From positions 1 through 27,329 of the forward strand of contig JBMYQA010000053.1 of NCBI GenBank assembly GCA_049600855.1: a stretch of DNA of 27,329 nucleotides, written 5' to 3'. Position 1 is the stretch's first letter, and every line of letters begins with the position of its first letter. Source of the DNA: JBMYQA01 sp049600855. GTDB taxonomy: Bacteria; Bacteroidota; Bacteroidia; Cytophagales; Flammeovirgaceae. The translations under genes were made by a program, and so were the position numbers. Below the pieces are notes generated by a model, which saw only the letters and a program-made list of their open reading frames with translations, did no database searches and was not told the DNA's origin. Positions 8,229-15,923 of this stretch are shown in pieces.

Positions 8229-10331
8229 TTATTCGTCTTTAAGCAAGCTCTCTTGTGGAATATCAATAATAATGGTTGTGGATTTTCCAAGAAACGAATC
8301 AATATCCATCTTTCCCGCAAGCCCTTTTACTCGATCACGGATATTGCTTAATCCATTACGCCCTTTTGCTTTGACCGCTTCTTCATCAAAGCCAATGCCA
8401 TCGTCTTCAGCAATGATATTTAAGCCATCTGTAGCATAGGTAAAATGCAAGCTAAAATGCTTCGCTTTGGAATGCTTTAAGGCATTGCCCAACAATTCTT
8501 GCCCAATGCGATACAGGTTTAATTCAATCTGCTTTTTAAAACGATTATGTAAACCATGAGAGCCTATTTCAATATCCATTTTTGTTACTGGTTGGAAAAT
8601 ACCTTCTAATTCAACCAGTGCAGCGGCAAGTCCTAAACGAAATAGTGTGCCAGAATTTAGTTCTCTGTAAATGCGTTCCAATTCGGTGGTGGTGAGTTCT
8701 AGGGTTTGACTCGCTTGTTGGAAATGCGCTACTTGTTTGGCTTCTAAATCGTCTATTTTTTCCTCCAGTGATTCAAAGTGAATTTTCACTACAGTTAAGA
8801 GGTTATTAATGTTATCGTGTAATTCTTTGGCGATACGTTCCCGTTCATTTTCTTGTCCTTCCATCATAGCTCTACTGATATTTCGTTCTTGCATATTTAA
8901 AAGGTCATCATAGCGTTTTTGGTCGTACTCTTGGCTCAATTGTAAAATCTCTTCACTTAATTTTAGGTTTTCTTGTGTTCGCTTTTGTCTCTGTATATAC
9001 ACCCATACTAAGCTTCCCCCCAAAATGGCAATGAGAATAGCTAAACCTATAAATAAATTCCGTTGATCGGCGGTAGCTTGAAGTTCCGATTGAGTTTCTT
9101 GTTCTTTAAGTTTAATCAATGCTAACTCCCGATCCTTTTTCTCCAATTCATACTTTCGTGTCAAGTTTAACGCTTCCTTTTCTTGCTTTGCCAAGTTATC
9201 CTTTAATTCCACAAACTTGGAGAGGTAAACATCTGACTGCTTATAGAACAGTATACTTCGATAGGCATCTGATAAATTATAATACACCCGAGTTAAATCC
9301 TCTGTTGCGCCTATGGCTAATCCTATTGCTTCTGCTTCCTTAAGAAAATTAATAGCGGCATAATAATCCTCTAACAATAGGTAACAATTCCCAAGATTAT
9401 TATATGCAGTCAGCTTGCGCTGTTGATTCCCCAATTTATCCACCGCTCCAATCATCTGCTGGTACCTTGTAATGATTTCAGAAAGCTCTTTGGCATTGGC
9501 TGTTTTCGTAAAAACACTAAGCAAGCCGTCCAAGCTGTTAAATATTCCCTCAACGTCTCCATACTGTTCTGCTACCAGATAGCACGCTCGATACTTAGCA
9601 GCAGCTGCTTCATAATTTTCTAACCGATAATTAACAGTGCCGATACTCTGATTAATTTGATTGAGTTTTAACGTATCACTTTGGGTTAATTTGTCTTTCT
9701 TATTCAAACTGGTAGCAGCCAGTTCATAATCCTTTAAAGCATCTTTATAGTTCGTAAGCTTTTCCTGTAGGTTTCCACGATTGATGTAGCTATTTACTAA
9801 TCCTGCATAATCCTTAATTTGCTCACGAATGGTTAAACCTCGAGATAGGTATTGAATGGCCGTATCATACGCTCCTAGTCGTGTATAACACGTACCGATA
9901 TTATTGAGCACACCTGCTGCACCTTTCTCATTTTTGAGGATATTTTTACGAATGGGGTAAGCTTGTTCATAAAACTGAATGGCCTTTCTATAACTACCAC
10001 GATTCTTCGCAATCACCCCTTTTCGCATGTAGGCAGCAGCCAACTCTGTTTGGATTTGCCGATTTTTAGCAATTACCAGTGCTTTACTCGCAAATAAATC
10101 TGCACTATCAAGGTTTACTCTTCGATATTCCCACGCTAACTCATTATAAGCCGCTGCTTTGAGCGAATCATTTTTACTTTTTAGTTGCTTAAAAAGCGCT
10201 TGAATGTAGTTTTTATCTTGCGCAAAACCGTAGTTACTGCTCAACAAAATAAAACTTAAGCACACCATGGCCTGCCAACTTCTCATGCGATAAAATATAG
10301 TAATTACTTTAATATTCATATACGTATTCAT
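8229..10331 (-). CDS. TPR-containing sensor histidine kinase (HisKA_3 / NarL-partner type)
   Basis: This 700-residue protein has a signal-like N terminus (hydrophobic 20-33, cleavage possible near GFAQ), tetratricopeptide repeats from about 60 to 375 (for example AAGVLNNIGTCYTRLGAYD, TAYNNLGNCYLLLEDYYAA), a coiled coil (380-420), one transmembrane helix (425-445), a second coiled coil, then the kinase core. ENERERIAKELHDNINNLL carries the phospho-acceptor His505 of the HisKA_3 type. The HATPase part shows IGQELLGNALKHS (Glu612, Asn616), EDDGIGFDE (642-650) and GRNGLSNIRDRV (657-668). The TPR region should be periplasmic and the catalytic part cytosolic. The design is common in Bacteroidota; the sensed signal is unknown. 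ATGs at residues 5 and 16 are alternative starts. It is co-transcribed with the regulator that follows. Confidence 0.93.
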   Translation of the reverse strand: MNTYMNIKVITIFYRMRSWQAMVCLSFILLSSNYGFAQDKNYIQALFKQLKSKNDSLKAAAYNELAWEYRRVNLDSADLFASKALVIAKNRQIQTELAAAYMRKGVIAKNRGSYRKAIQFYEQAYPIRKNILKNEKGAAGVLNNIGTCYTRLGAYDTAIQYLSRGLTIREQIKDYAGLVNSYINRGNLQEKLTNYKDALKDYELAATSLNKKDKLTQSDTLKLNQINQSIGTVNYRLENYEAAAAKYRACYLVAEQYGDVEGIFNSLDGLLSVFTKTANAKELSEIITRYQQMIGAVDKLGNQQRKLTAYNNLGNCYLLLEDYYAAINFLKEAEAIGLAIGATEDLTRVYYNLSDAYRSILFYKQSDVYLSKFVELKDNLAKQEKEALNLTRKYELEKKDRELALIKLKEQETQSELQATADQRNLFIGLAILIAILGGSLVWVYIQRQKRTQENLKLSEEILQLSQEYDQKRYDDLLNMQERNISRAMMEGQENERERIAKELHDNINNLLTVVKIHFESLEEKIDDLEAKQVAHFQQASQTLELTTTELERIYRELNSGTLFRLGLAAALVELEGIFQPVTKMDIEIGSHGLHNRFKKQIELNLYRIGQELLGNALKHSKAKHFSLHFTYATDGLNIIAEDDGIGFDEEAVKAKGRNGLSNIRDRVKGLAGKMDIDSFLGKSTTIIIDIPQESLLKDE

Positions 10332-10334
10332 TCA

Positions 10335-10367
10335 ACATAGTATGCCTGTAAATTAGACATACTATGT
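10335..10367. promoter_or_regulatory. 10-bp inverted repeat upstream of the sensor kinase gene
   Basis: ACATAGTATG (10335-10344) and CATACTATGT (10358-10367) are perfect inverted copies separated by 13 bp. They fill most of the 47-bp gap between the stop of the 143-residue gene and the kinase start, the left arm ending 4 bp from the kinase ATG. Each half (CATAGTATG) is itself nearly palindromic, as expected for a dimeric regulator site. There is no T-run after it in the direction of transcription, so a terminator is less likely. Operator function is inferred. Confidence 0.45.
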
Positions 10368-10378
10368 ATATTAGAAAA

Positions 10379-10810
10379 TCAAACTGAAGGTTTGTCATCT
10401 CCATCTTCCGTATTTACAATTACGCCTCCTCCACTCAGCTTTAAGCTTTCAAATGGTGTAAGCTCTTCAAAGGTAATTTTGATACTCTCATAAAGCCCAT
10501 TAACATGATCTTCGCTACGGTTAATCGCGGGAATATCACCTGTAAAGGAAAAGTATTGTTGTGCCCCAGAAGAACCTGTTGCCGTATATTCAAATACGAT
10601 ATCTCTTAAAAATTCTCCTGTTGGTAATTTGCTATTCCAAGCAGCACCACTTCTTAATTTAGGCGTAGGATTAAACTGCCATTCCCCTTGGTGAGGAACT
10701 AAAATTGATAAATGCGTAGGCACTGTAGGAAGCTGTGGAGTTGGGTTCGTATCATCAGGCCGTTGCTGTCCGAGAACGGTCCAATAAACGTGTGCTTTGA
10801 TTGTTGACAT
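10379..10810 (-). CDS. Unknown 143-residue protein paired with the serine peptidase
   Basis: The frame begins at an ATG 4 bp after the peptidase stop, so the two are almost certainly co-translated from one mRNA. The protein lacks a signal peptide and membrane segment. It is Pro-rich near the start (DDTNPTPQLPTVPTHLS, about 19-35), then shows alternating hydrophobic patterns typical of beta strands (HLSILVPHQGEWQFNP, FLRDIVFEYTATG, YESIKITFEEL), with an acidic Gly/Asp tail. I do not recognise a family. The tight coupling suggests that it could be a substrate, inhibitor or cofactor of the peptidase, but this is context only. Confidence 0.7.
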   Translation of the reverse strand: MSTIKAHVYWTVLGQQRPDDTNPTPQLPTVPTHLSILVPHQGEWQFNPTPKLRSGAAWNSKLPTGEFLRDIVFEYTATGSSGAQQYFSFTGDIPAINRSEDHVNGLYESIKITFEELTPFESLKLSGGGVIVNTEDGDDKPSV

Positions 10811-10814
10811 TGTT

Positions 10815-11744
10815 CTATAAATTTAAGTGAGAAATCTGACTAATATGACTATTATTATATTTGGCTAAACTTATGCGCACGGGTTTTATGCGTTGGATAA
10901 TTTCTTTTCTAGCTTCATCTGGTTCAGTTTGAATGGACTGTATTCTAGTTTGCCCATTTGGATGCTGAAAAGTCATAAAATCTTGCCCTCCAGCAACCAA
11001 GATACCAATTACGCTATGCGTTTTTGCATGAAATACGGGTGAACCTGAATTGCCGCCATAGGTATCTAAATCAGCCCGAAAGTAATGCCTTGAGTAACGG
11101 CAATCTTTGAATAGATACACATTGGCATTATCCGCAAATTTCATGGGCAATGCCATTGGATGCCCAATTACATATACAGGAGCCCCCTCACTTACCTCAT
11201 TGTTTTTTTCTAATACTAATGGAGAACGATTTGTATCTCGATCGAGCTGAAACAACGCCCAATCAGGATGCCTTAAACGTCTTCCTACTATGCCATCTAT
11301 TTTTTTAGTAATCCTATAAATTTGGGTATCATTATTAAAGTAAACACTAATTTCATCTGAGTTTTCCACTTTAAAATCAAATACCACACGCAATTTTTCT
11401 ACAGGAACGTACACCCCTTGATTTTTCAAACAATGCATGGCTGTGGCAATTTCTCGCTTGCCCACCAAAAACGCCGAACACACATTGCTCACTGTTGGAC
11501 GAGGCTGATCTCGATACGGTTCATCTTTGCTGAGTGGTATTTTAAAACGCTCCCTCATCACTACATGCAATTTCTGCGTGATTAAACGGCTAAATCCATT
11601 TCCTTCATCACGCAACGCATCTTCATGCACCAGCATGCAAACAGCTTTCGCATTTTCGGCTACTCTTTTTGCATAGAGTTGTAGTTCCTCTAAATGCTTA
11701 ATTTCTTGTCGATCATCATTTCCATATAGAACCTCAAAACCCAT
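10815..11744 (-). CDS. Trypsin-like serine peptidase (S1/V8-like) without signal peptide
   Basis: This 309-residue protein begins MGFEVLYGNDDRQEI; a YG-x-DDR motif near the start of the mature protein is familiar from a family of bacterial trypsin-like peptidases. The catalytic triad is intact: His104 in REIATAMHCL, Asp161 in HPDWALFQLDRD, and Ser233 in LDTYGGNSGSPVFHA. YVIGHPMALPMKFAD (191-205) is another family landmark. Most relatives are secreted, yet here no signal peptide precedes the motif and no upstream in-frame ATG was seen to add one, so the protein is probably cytoplasmic or exported another way. The partner gene follows after 4 bp and the kinase/regulator pair lies downstream on the same strand. 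Peptidase fold and active site are firm; substrate is unknown. Confidence 0.88.
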   Translation of the reverse strand: MGFEVLYGNDDRQEIKHLEELQLYAKRVAENAKAVCMLVHEDALRDEGNGFSRLITQKLHVVMRERFKIPLSKDEPYRDQPRPTVSNVCSAFLVGKREIATAMHCLKNQGVYVPVEKLRVVFDFKVENSDEISVYFNNDTQIYRITKKIDGIVGRRLRHPDWALFQLDRDTNRSPLVLEKNNEVSEGAPVYVIGHPMALPMKFADNANVYLFKDCRYSRHYFRADLDTYGGNSGSPVFHAKTHSVIGILVAGGQDFMTFQHPNGQTRIQSIQTEPDEARKEIIQRIKPVRISLAKYNNSHISQISHLNL

Positions 11745-12132
11745 AATTCAGTGCTTTTTACAGTTAATAATCGCTTTATAAGTTATTTTTAATTGACTCA
11801 AGATACAATAATTCTGAGTATGTGTCTAATTTATTTTTTCAAGTGTTAGGAATGATTTACTTTGTTAAATATGTCTCTTTCTTGATACAAACTTGAAGAA
11901 CTTCACTAAGAATTTCTACCTCATTTTTAATGAAATCATCTCCCTAAAATCAGTCAATTTATACACAAACGGTATTTTTAAAGGATAATCGGCAATAGTA
12001 TTTTAAGTATCTAAAAGCCTTTCATCTACTTTTTCTCACTGTTTGTCATCCGTTTGCTGCTATTCATACATTAAATTAAAATGGTGTTTTCTTATTTTTT
12101 AACTTCACATTGTCATCTAAACTTAAAAGGCA
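11745..12132. other. 388-bp divergent intergenic region
   Basis: This gap separates the peptidase gene (leftward) from the small membrane protein pair (rightward). It is AT-rich and frequently stopped in all frames. On the minus strand TATCTTG (11805-11799) resembles the -7-like element seen before menB and lies 55 bp before the peptidase ATG, but its -33 partner is poor. I see no RNA gene, repeat or terminator here. Confidence 0.4.
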
Positions 12133-12306
12133 ATGGTAGCACGTCAACATCAAAGCATATTATGGGGAGTAGGCATTGGTTCACTCATCTTACTCTGTTT
12201 GCTGGTTTTCAGTTATTACAGTCAATTTCCTAAAACCGATCAAAGTAAACCTGTAAATACCCATCATTACCATCCGCATTCGCAGCATTTTTCCACTTTA
12301 AAATAA
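12133..12306 (+). CDS. Small single-pass membrane protein with His-rich tail (57 residues)
   Basis: An ATG at 12133 opens a 57-codon frame ending TAA at 12304-12306. The product is MVARQHQSILWGVGIGSL, then LLCLLVFSYYSQFPK, giving one clear membrane helix (about 9-29), and a short tail containing HHYHPHSQH (7 His in the last 14 residues). It ends 8 bp before the next small membrane protein gene, the spacing of an operon. The hydrophobic run, the adjacent gene and lack of a competing frame support coding. Function is unknown; the His cluster could bind metal ions, but this is speculation. Confidence 0.55.
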   Translation: MVARQHQSILWGVGIGSLILLCLLVFSYYSQFPKTDQSKPVNTHHYHPHSQHFSTLK

Positions 12307-12314
12307 ATAAAATC

Positions 12315-12530
12315 ATGAAATTCTACTTCAACAAAAAAGCCACGAGAATGGCTATTCGTTTTATACTGTTAATGGCTCCACTTTTTGGCTTATTTAGTGC
12401 CAGTATTTATGAACACAAGTTGGAAGTAGATGAGTTAATCTGCCATGTACTGTTCATTGGTTTACCGCTCAGCTTAGGTGCATTACTCATTTTGCGTTTT
12501 GGAATCAGTATCATTCGAAAATTCCGATAA
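12315..12530 (+). CDS. Small two-helix membrane protein (71 residues)
   Basis: The protein starts MKFYFNKKATRMAIRF and shows two hydrophobic helices, about 15-31 and 43-63, joined by a short acidic loop (YEHKLEVDEL). Both ends are basic (KK near the start, RKFR at the end), which predicts both termini in the cytoplasm. It follows the 57-residue gene by 8 bp and precedes a hairpin terminator, so the two make a compact operon. I do not recognise a family. Confidence 0.6.
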   Translation: MKFYFNKKATRMAIRFILLMAPLFGLFSASIYEHKLEVDELICHVLFIGLPLSLGALLILRFGISIIRKFR

Positions 12531-12540
12531 AACACAAGTA

Positions 12541-12582
12541 TGCCCCACTGCCATAATGTGCTTATTTTATCGCAATGGGGCA
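12541..12582. terminator. Hairpin between convergent genes
   Basis: TGCCCCACTGC (12541-12551) pairs with GCAATGGGGCA (12572-12582) apart from one C/A mismatch, with a 20-nt loop. It lies between the plus-strand small membrane protein genes and the minus-strand lipoprotein gene. A long T-run is missing on both sides, so terminator function for either direction is moderate. Confidence 0.4.
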
Positions 12583-12593
12583 TCATAGGTGCA

Positions 12594-12974
12594 CTATTCT
12601 CGATTAAAAACTACTGGTGCTAAATTGCTTCCATTGACTTCGCTAAACGTCAATTCTGACTCTCCACTCTGATAAAGCATGAAAGTAATGAAAGGATGTT
12701 TTTCACTTTGGTAAAGAACCCCTTCTGTAAACTCCCAACGCCCTTTAAAAACTAGAGTTAAATTATTTTCTAAAAAATCTCCTGAGCTGTTTCTTATCTC
12801 CACTACATTTTCGTCAAATACGAGAACTTCTAATTCATTACTTCCAGTTGCCTGTAAATAGATTCCCTCAATGGAAGCACTCACTGGTATCTCATTAATT
12901 TCTGTTACATTCGTATTGCAAGCACTCAATATAACTATCAAGATAAAGGCACATAACGTTTGTGTGGTTTTCAT
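12594..12974 (-). CDS. Small lipoprotein of unknown function (126 residues)
   Basis: The N terminus MKTTQTLCAFILIVILSAC is a type II signal peptide with lipobox LSAC and lipidated Cys19. The mature part is about 107 residues with beta-strand patterns (IEGIYLQATGSNELEVLVFDE, TLVFKGRWEFTEGVLYQSE, ELTFSEVNGSNL), the look of a small lipocalin-like or beta-sandwich domain. After Cys comes NTNVTE, not the K-acidic export signal of the GH53 protein, so it may stay on the periplasmic side of a membrane. No family is recognised. Confidence 0.68.
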   Translation of the reverse strand: MKTTQTLCAFILIVILSACNTNVTEINEIPVSASIEGIYLQATGSNELEVLVFDENVVEIRNSSGDFLENNLTLVFKGRWEFTEGVLYQSEKHPFITFMLYQSGESELTFSEVNGSNLAPVVFNRE

Positions 12975-13068
12975 GATGATTCGGTTTAGTGGTTCATATC
13001 TTCTTTATAAGTGCTTTCCCACAATTAATCGTCTATTTTTTCTTTGTCTTTTTCACTTTCGTTTCGTT

Positions 13069-13121
13069 GGGAAATATTGCGTTAGCGCTGGGGCAGCCCC
13101 ACTACTAGAGCTGCATTTCCC
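13069..13121. other. GC-rich structured patch in an AT-rich gap
   Basis: GGGAAAT (13069-13075) is complementary to ATTTCCC (13115-13121). Next to it GCAGC (13093-13097) is complementary to GCTGC (13110-13114), and GGGGCAGCCCC (13090-13100) is itself an inverted repeat. The patch is distinctly richer in G and C than its surroundings. It lies 95-147 bp upstream of the small lipoprotein start and could be a structured leader or a sequence remnant. No gene is visible in this 289-bp gap. Confidence 0.35.
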
Positions 13122-13208
13122 GCCTCACTGTAGCAAAAAATACGTTGAATAAATTATATCCAAGCACTTACCAATAATGCAGAAAGGCGCGCAAGGTAAA
13201 CATCATGC

Positions 13209-13243
13209 AAAAAAATTAGGGCATGCCAGTGGCACACCCTAAT
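13209..13243 (-). terminator. Intrinsic terminator of the PIG-L gene
   Basis: On the minus strand ATTAGGG and CCCTAAT form the lower stem (13237-13243 with 13215-13221), TGCC/GGCA extend it past a 2x2 internal loop, and a run of seven T follows (13215-13209). It begins 20 bp after the PIG-L stop codon. Confidence 0.8.
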
Positions 13244-13263
13244 GTTATACTTCATTCGTGTAA

Positions 13264-15768
13264 TTATTTTTCTACCTCTTTATTTTCATAATCAATCATA
13301 TTGACAAATAATCGGTAAGCACCTGGAACACCTGCTGGCAATTCGCGAAACATAGATAAACCTGTATAAATAAAGCTTCCTTTGCCGTAATGGGCTACTA
13401 ATAAGCTTCCTTTCTTTACATCCTCCCCTGGATCATTGCAGGCCAAAATAGCTTCATAGCCTTCATTCCATTCGCTCGGGAAATACAAACCTCGTTCTTG
13501 TACCCAACCGTCAAAATCTGTTTTAGTAATTTTATTAGGATAATTGAGAATCGCATGATCTTCATTTAAGAAAGTAATAGGTGCCTCTTCCACAGTAACC
13601 CGATCTCTAGATAACTTTAAGGGGTATGGCCCAATGTCTTTGGTTGCTAATCGAAAAGAGGTATTGTACTGCACAATGTAATTTCCACCATTTTCGACAT
13701 ACTCCATTAAGGCTGTTTGATGAAACTTCATGCGCTTATTGGTATTATAAGCGCGCACCCCAGCAATTACTGCGTCATATTGTGCTAAATTTTCCACGGT
13801 AATATCCTTATCGGCTAACAAGTCTACTTGATAGCCAATTTGCGTGAGTGATTCAGGAATAGCATCACCAGCGCCCATGATGTAACCAATTTTTTGCCCT
13901 TTCCGCTGGATGGCCAATCGAACGACCTTGGCGCTTGATTGTGGGAACAACGTCTGAGTAGGAATGTGGTCGTATTCAATGGTCGTTAGACGCTGTGAGA
14001 AGCGGTTTGAACCAATGACCACGCTTGCTGAGATTTCGCCAACAGACTGTTCATTAGGTGGGAATAATTTGAAATGGAGTTTTCTTTCTTCGTACTTTTC
14101 CTTCAAATCAAAACTGATTGCCTTAGGTTCTACTTTCCATCCTTCAGGACAATTGAGCATCACTTCACCTTTTAAGTTGGCTTGATGTCCTTTTAGCAAT
14201 ACGTTGACTTCTTGTGCATCGTCTTTGGCAAATAACATCACTGTTTGATCAATGTTTGCGGTCACTTTTGGAGCCACTTCCAACGGACGATACAATTCAC
14301 CTTTAACGGGATCAGTCCACTTAAAGAACGTAGGGGTTTCTGCTTGGATTTCTAAGCCATCAATTTCAAAGGTAGCTTTCAAAGGTAACGTAAAGTCGTT
14401 TTCAGGCTTTCCAATTAATTGCTGATCATCCACTTTATACATCCCCTTAGAGGCAGCTTCTACAAGCCAATAATGTTGGGAAATGGCAAAATCTTTGGGT
14501 AATACGGTGGCTGTTTTATACGTTTTATACTTGTTAAATCCTAAAGTAGAGTCTAAGCGAATCTTTTGGAAAGGCAGTTCAATTTCTTTCCAAGTAACGG
14601 GGTAATTAGAGCGCTTAATCACATTGGTTGAAAGTTGTAAGCTATCGCCTGCTACCACGTAGTAATCGGAATTTAAGTTTTCAAACCAGATTCCTGCACA
14701 CTGTAAAATGATTTCTTCCAGCTCTTTCGCCTTGCTTACTGCCCACGCTTCTTTCTTCATTTTTCGCAAGGTTTTTAATGCTTTTGTTAAAGCAGGAAGG
14801 CTTCCAGCAGGGTTTTCTATATCAAAACTCTTGGATATGTCTGCTAACATTTTCCCCACTTTTGCCCCACCTTTCACGCGGTTCCAAGTTAAATCTACCC
14901 CTTCAAACAAATCTTTCGTAGATTTTTCACCGTACAAATGTGAGAAATATTCAATGGTTTCGCCTCGCATTATTCTCGAACCAAAACCTTGGCTCTTGTG
15001 CATGGTACGGCTATGAGAAGCGATTTCGTTATACGAAACTCCTAGTAGCGGATTATACTTACCAACATCTAGTTTTATCCAGTCCGTCATGTCATACTTC
15101 TCATTCGTTCTTCTAAAAAACCATTGGGAAGTATTCCAAACTACTCGTTTGGGAGCCCAAACCTCAACGTATTTAAGTTGTTCAGGAAATTGGCTTTTAT
15201 CTGCGGCAGCTTTAGCCGCTTCAATTGCCAATATCGCTGATGCGGTATGATGCCCATGTGTTCGACCTGCTCGATTAGGGGAGAATCGAGTTACGATCAC
15301 ATCTGGGCGGAACTTTCGGATTGTCCAAACGGCATCTGCCAATACCTCTTCCCTATTCCAAATATTGAATGTTTCATCAGGATGCTTTGAATAGCCAAAA
15401 TCATTGGCTCTTGTAAAAAATTGTTGCCCTCCATCTGTTCTACGGGCAGCTAATAGCTCTTGCGTACGAATTACACCTAAGAGTTCACGTACTTCTTTGC
15501 CCACGAGGTTTTGTCCCCCATCCCCTCTAGTTAATGACAAATAACCAGTCTTTAGCCCCAAGCCTTTTGCTGCATAAGCAATAAAACGGGTGTTCTCATC
15601 ATCTGGATGAGCAGCCATATACAATACCGTACCCAACACCTGAGTTTTCTTCAATGCCGCTTTAATTTCAGCAGCATTCATGGTGGGTGTTGGCTTTGAT
15701 TGTGCAAAAAGTTGCACAGGCACCATCAAAGCCAATACATAAACAAAAACTTTCCTGATATCAATCAT
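13264..15768 (-). CDS. Secreted PIG-L/LmbE-family deacetylase with C-terminal amidotransferase-like domain
   Basis: From the ATG at 15768 this encodes 834 residues; the longer frame from 15786 would use a TTG and only adds residues before the signal peptide (MIDIRKVFVYVLALMVPVQL, cleaved near FAQ). The deacetylase domain occupies about 40-330 with zinc-site motifs MAAHPDDE (His54, Asp57) and RTHGHHTAS (His171, His174). These enzymes remove N-acetyl groups from GlcNAc-like sugars. A middle region (about 470-600) looks like beta-sandwich modules (VLLKGHQANLKGEVML). The C-terminal part (about 625-830) resembles a ThuA/class I amidotransferase-like flavodoxin fold (IGYIMGAGDAIPESLTQIG, YDAVIAGVRAYN, YVENGGNYIVQYNT). 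This architecture recurs in Bacteroidota. The substrate is unknown. Periplasmic or extracellular location is predicted. Confidence 0.88.
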   Translation of the reverse strand: MIDIRKVFVYVLALMVPVQLFAQSKPTPTMNAAEIKAALKKTQVLGTVLYMAAHPDDENTRFIAYAAKGLGLKTGYLSLTRGDGGQNLVGKEVRELLGVIRTQELLAARRTDGGQQFFTRANDFGYSKHPDETFNIWNREEVLADAVWTIRKFRPDVIVTRFSPNRAGRTHGHHTASAILAIEAAKAAADKSQFPEQLKYVEVWAPKRVVWNTSQWFFRRTNEKYDMTDWIKLDVGKYNPLLGVSYNEIASHSRTMHKSQGFGSRIMRGETIEYFSHLYGEKSTKDLFEGVDLTWNRVKGGAKVGKMLADISKSFDIENPAGSLPALTKALKTLRKMKKEAWAVSKAKELEEIILQCAGIWFENLNSDYYVVAGDSLQLSTNVIKRSNYPVTWKEIELPFQKIRLDSTLGFNKYKTYKTATVLPKDFAISQHYWLVEAASKGMYKVDDQQLIGKPENDFTLPLKATFEIDGLEIQAETPTFFKWTDPVKGELYRPLEVAPKVTANIDQTVMLFAKDDAQEVNVLLKGHQANLKGEVMLNCPEGWKVEPKAISFDLKEKYEERKLHFKLFPPNEQSVGEISASVVIGSNRFSQRLTTIEYDHIPTQTLFPQSSAKVVRLAIQRKGQKIGYIMGAGDAIPESLTQIGYQVDLLADKDITVENLAQYDAVIAGVRAYNTNKRMKFHQTALMEYVENGGNYIVQYNTSFRLATKDIGPYPLKLSRDRVTVEEAPITFLNEDHAILNYPNKITKTDFDGWVQERGLYFPSEWNEGYEAILACNDPGEDVKKGSLLVAHYGKGSFIYTGLSMFRELPAGVPGAYRLFVNMIDYENKEVEK

Positions 15769-15870
15769 CCTAACTTTATTTATCAAGTACTGGGAAATAA
15801 ATCCTCTTGTTTCACTTCTTCAATTTGTGTAGATGGCGCGGAATATGTGTTGCTTCGATCTCATGAAAAA

Positions 15871-15903
15871 GCTAAAAATCAGAAAGGGCACTAAGGCCCT
15901 TTC
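15871..15903 (-). terminator. Intrinsic terminator of the DUF2911 gene
   Basis: GAAAGGGC (15882-15889) and GCCCTTTC (15896-15903) form a perfect 8-bp stem with a 6-nt loop. On the minus strand a T-rich tail follows (TGATTTTTAGC). It starts 20 bp after the DUF2911 stop codon. Confidence 0.75.
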
Positions 15904-15923
15904 ATTCGAATTTTGTCAACAGT

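Noticed and set aside
10379..11744. Peptidase plus small gene as a known anti-phage defence module
   Set aside because: No nuclease, NTPase or other defence domain is adjacent; the association would rest on the peptidase alone.
12871..13152. Plus-strand 93-codon frame
   Set aside because: It overlaps the antisense of the small lipoprotein start and runs through the GC-rich hairpin; composition and lack of motifs suggest chance.
15769..15786. Longer N terminus of the PIG-L protein
   Set aside because: The first codon is TTG, and the ATG at 15768 starts a normal signal peptide.
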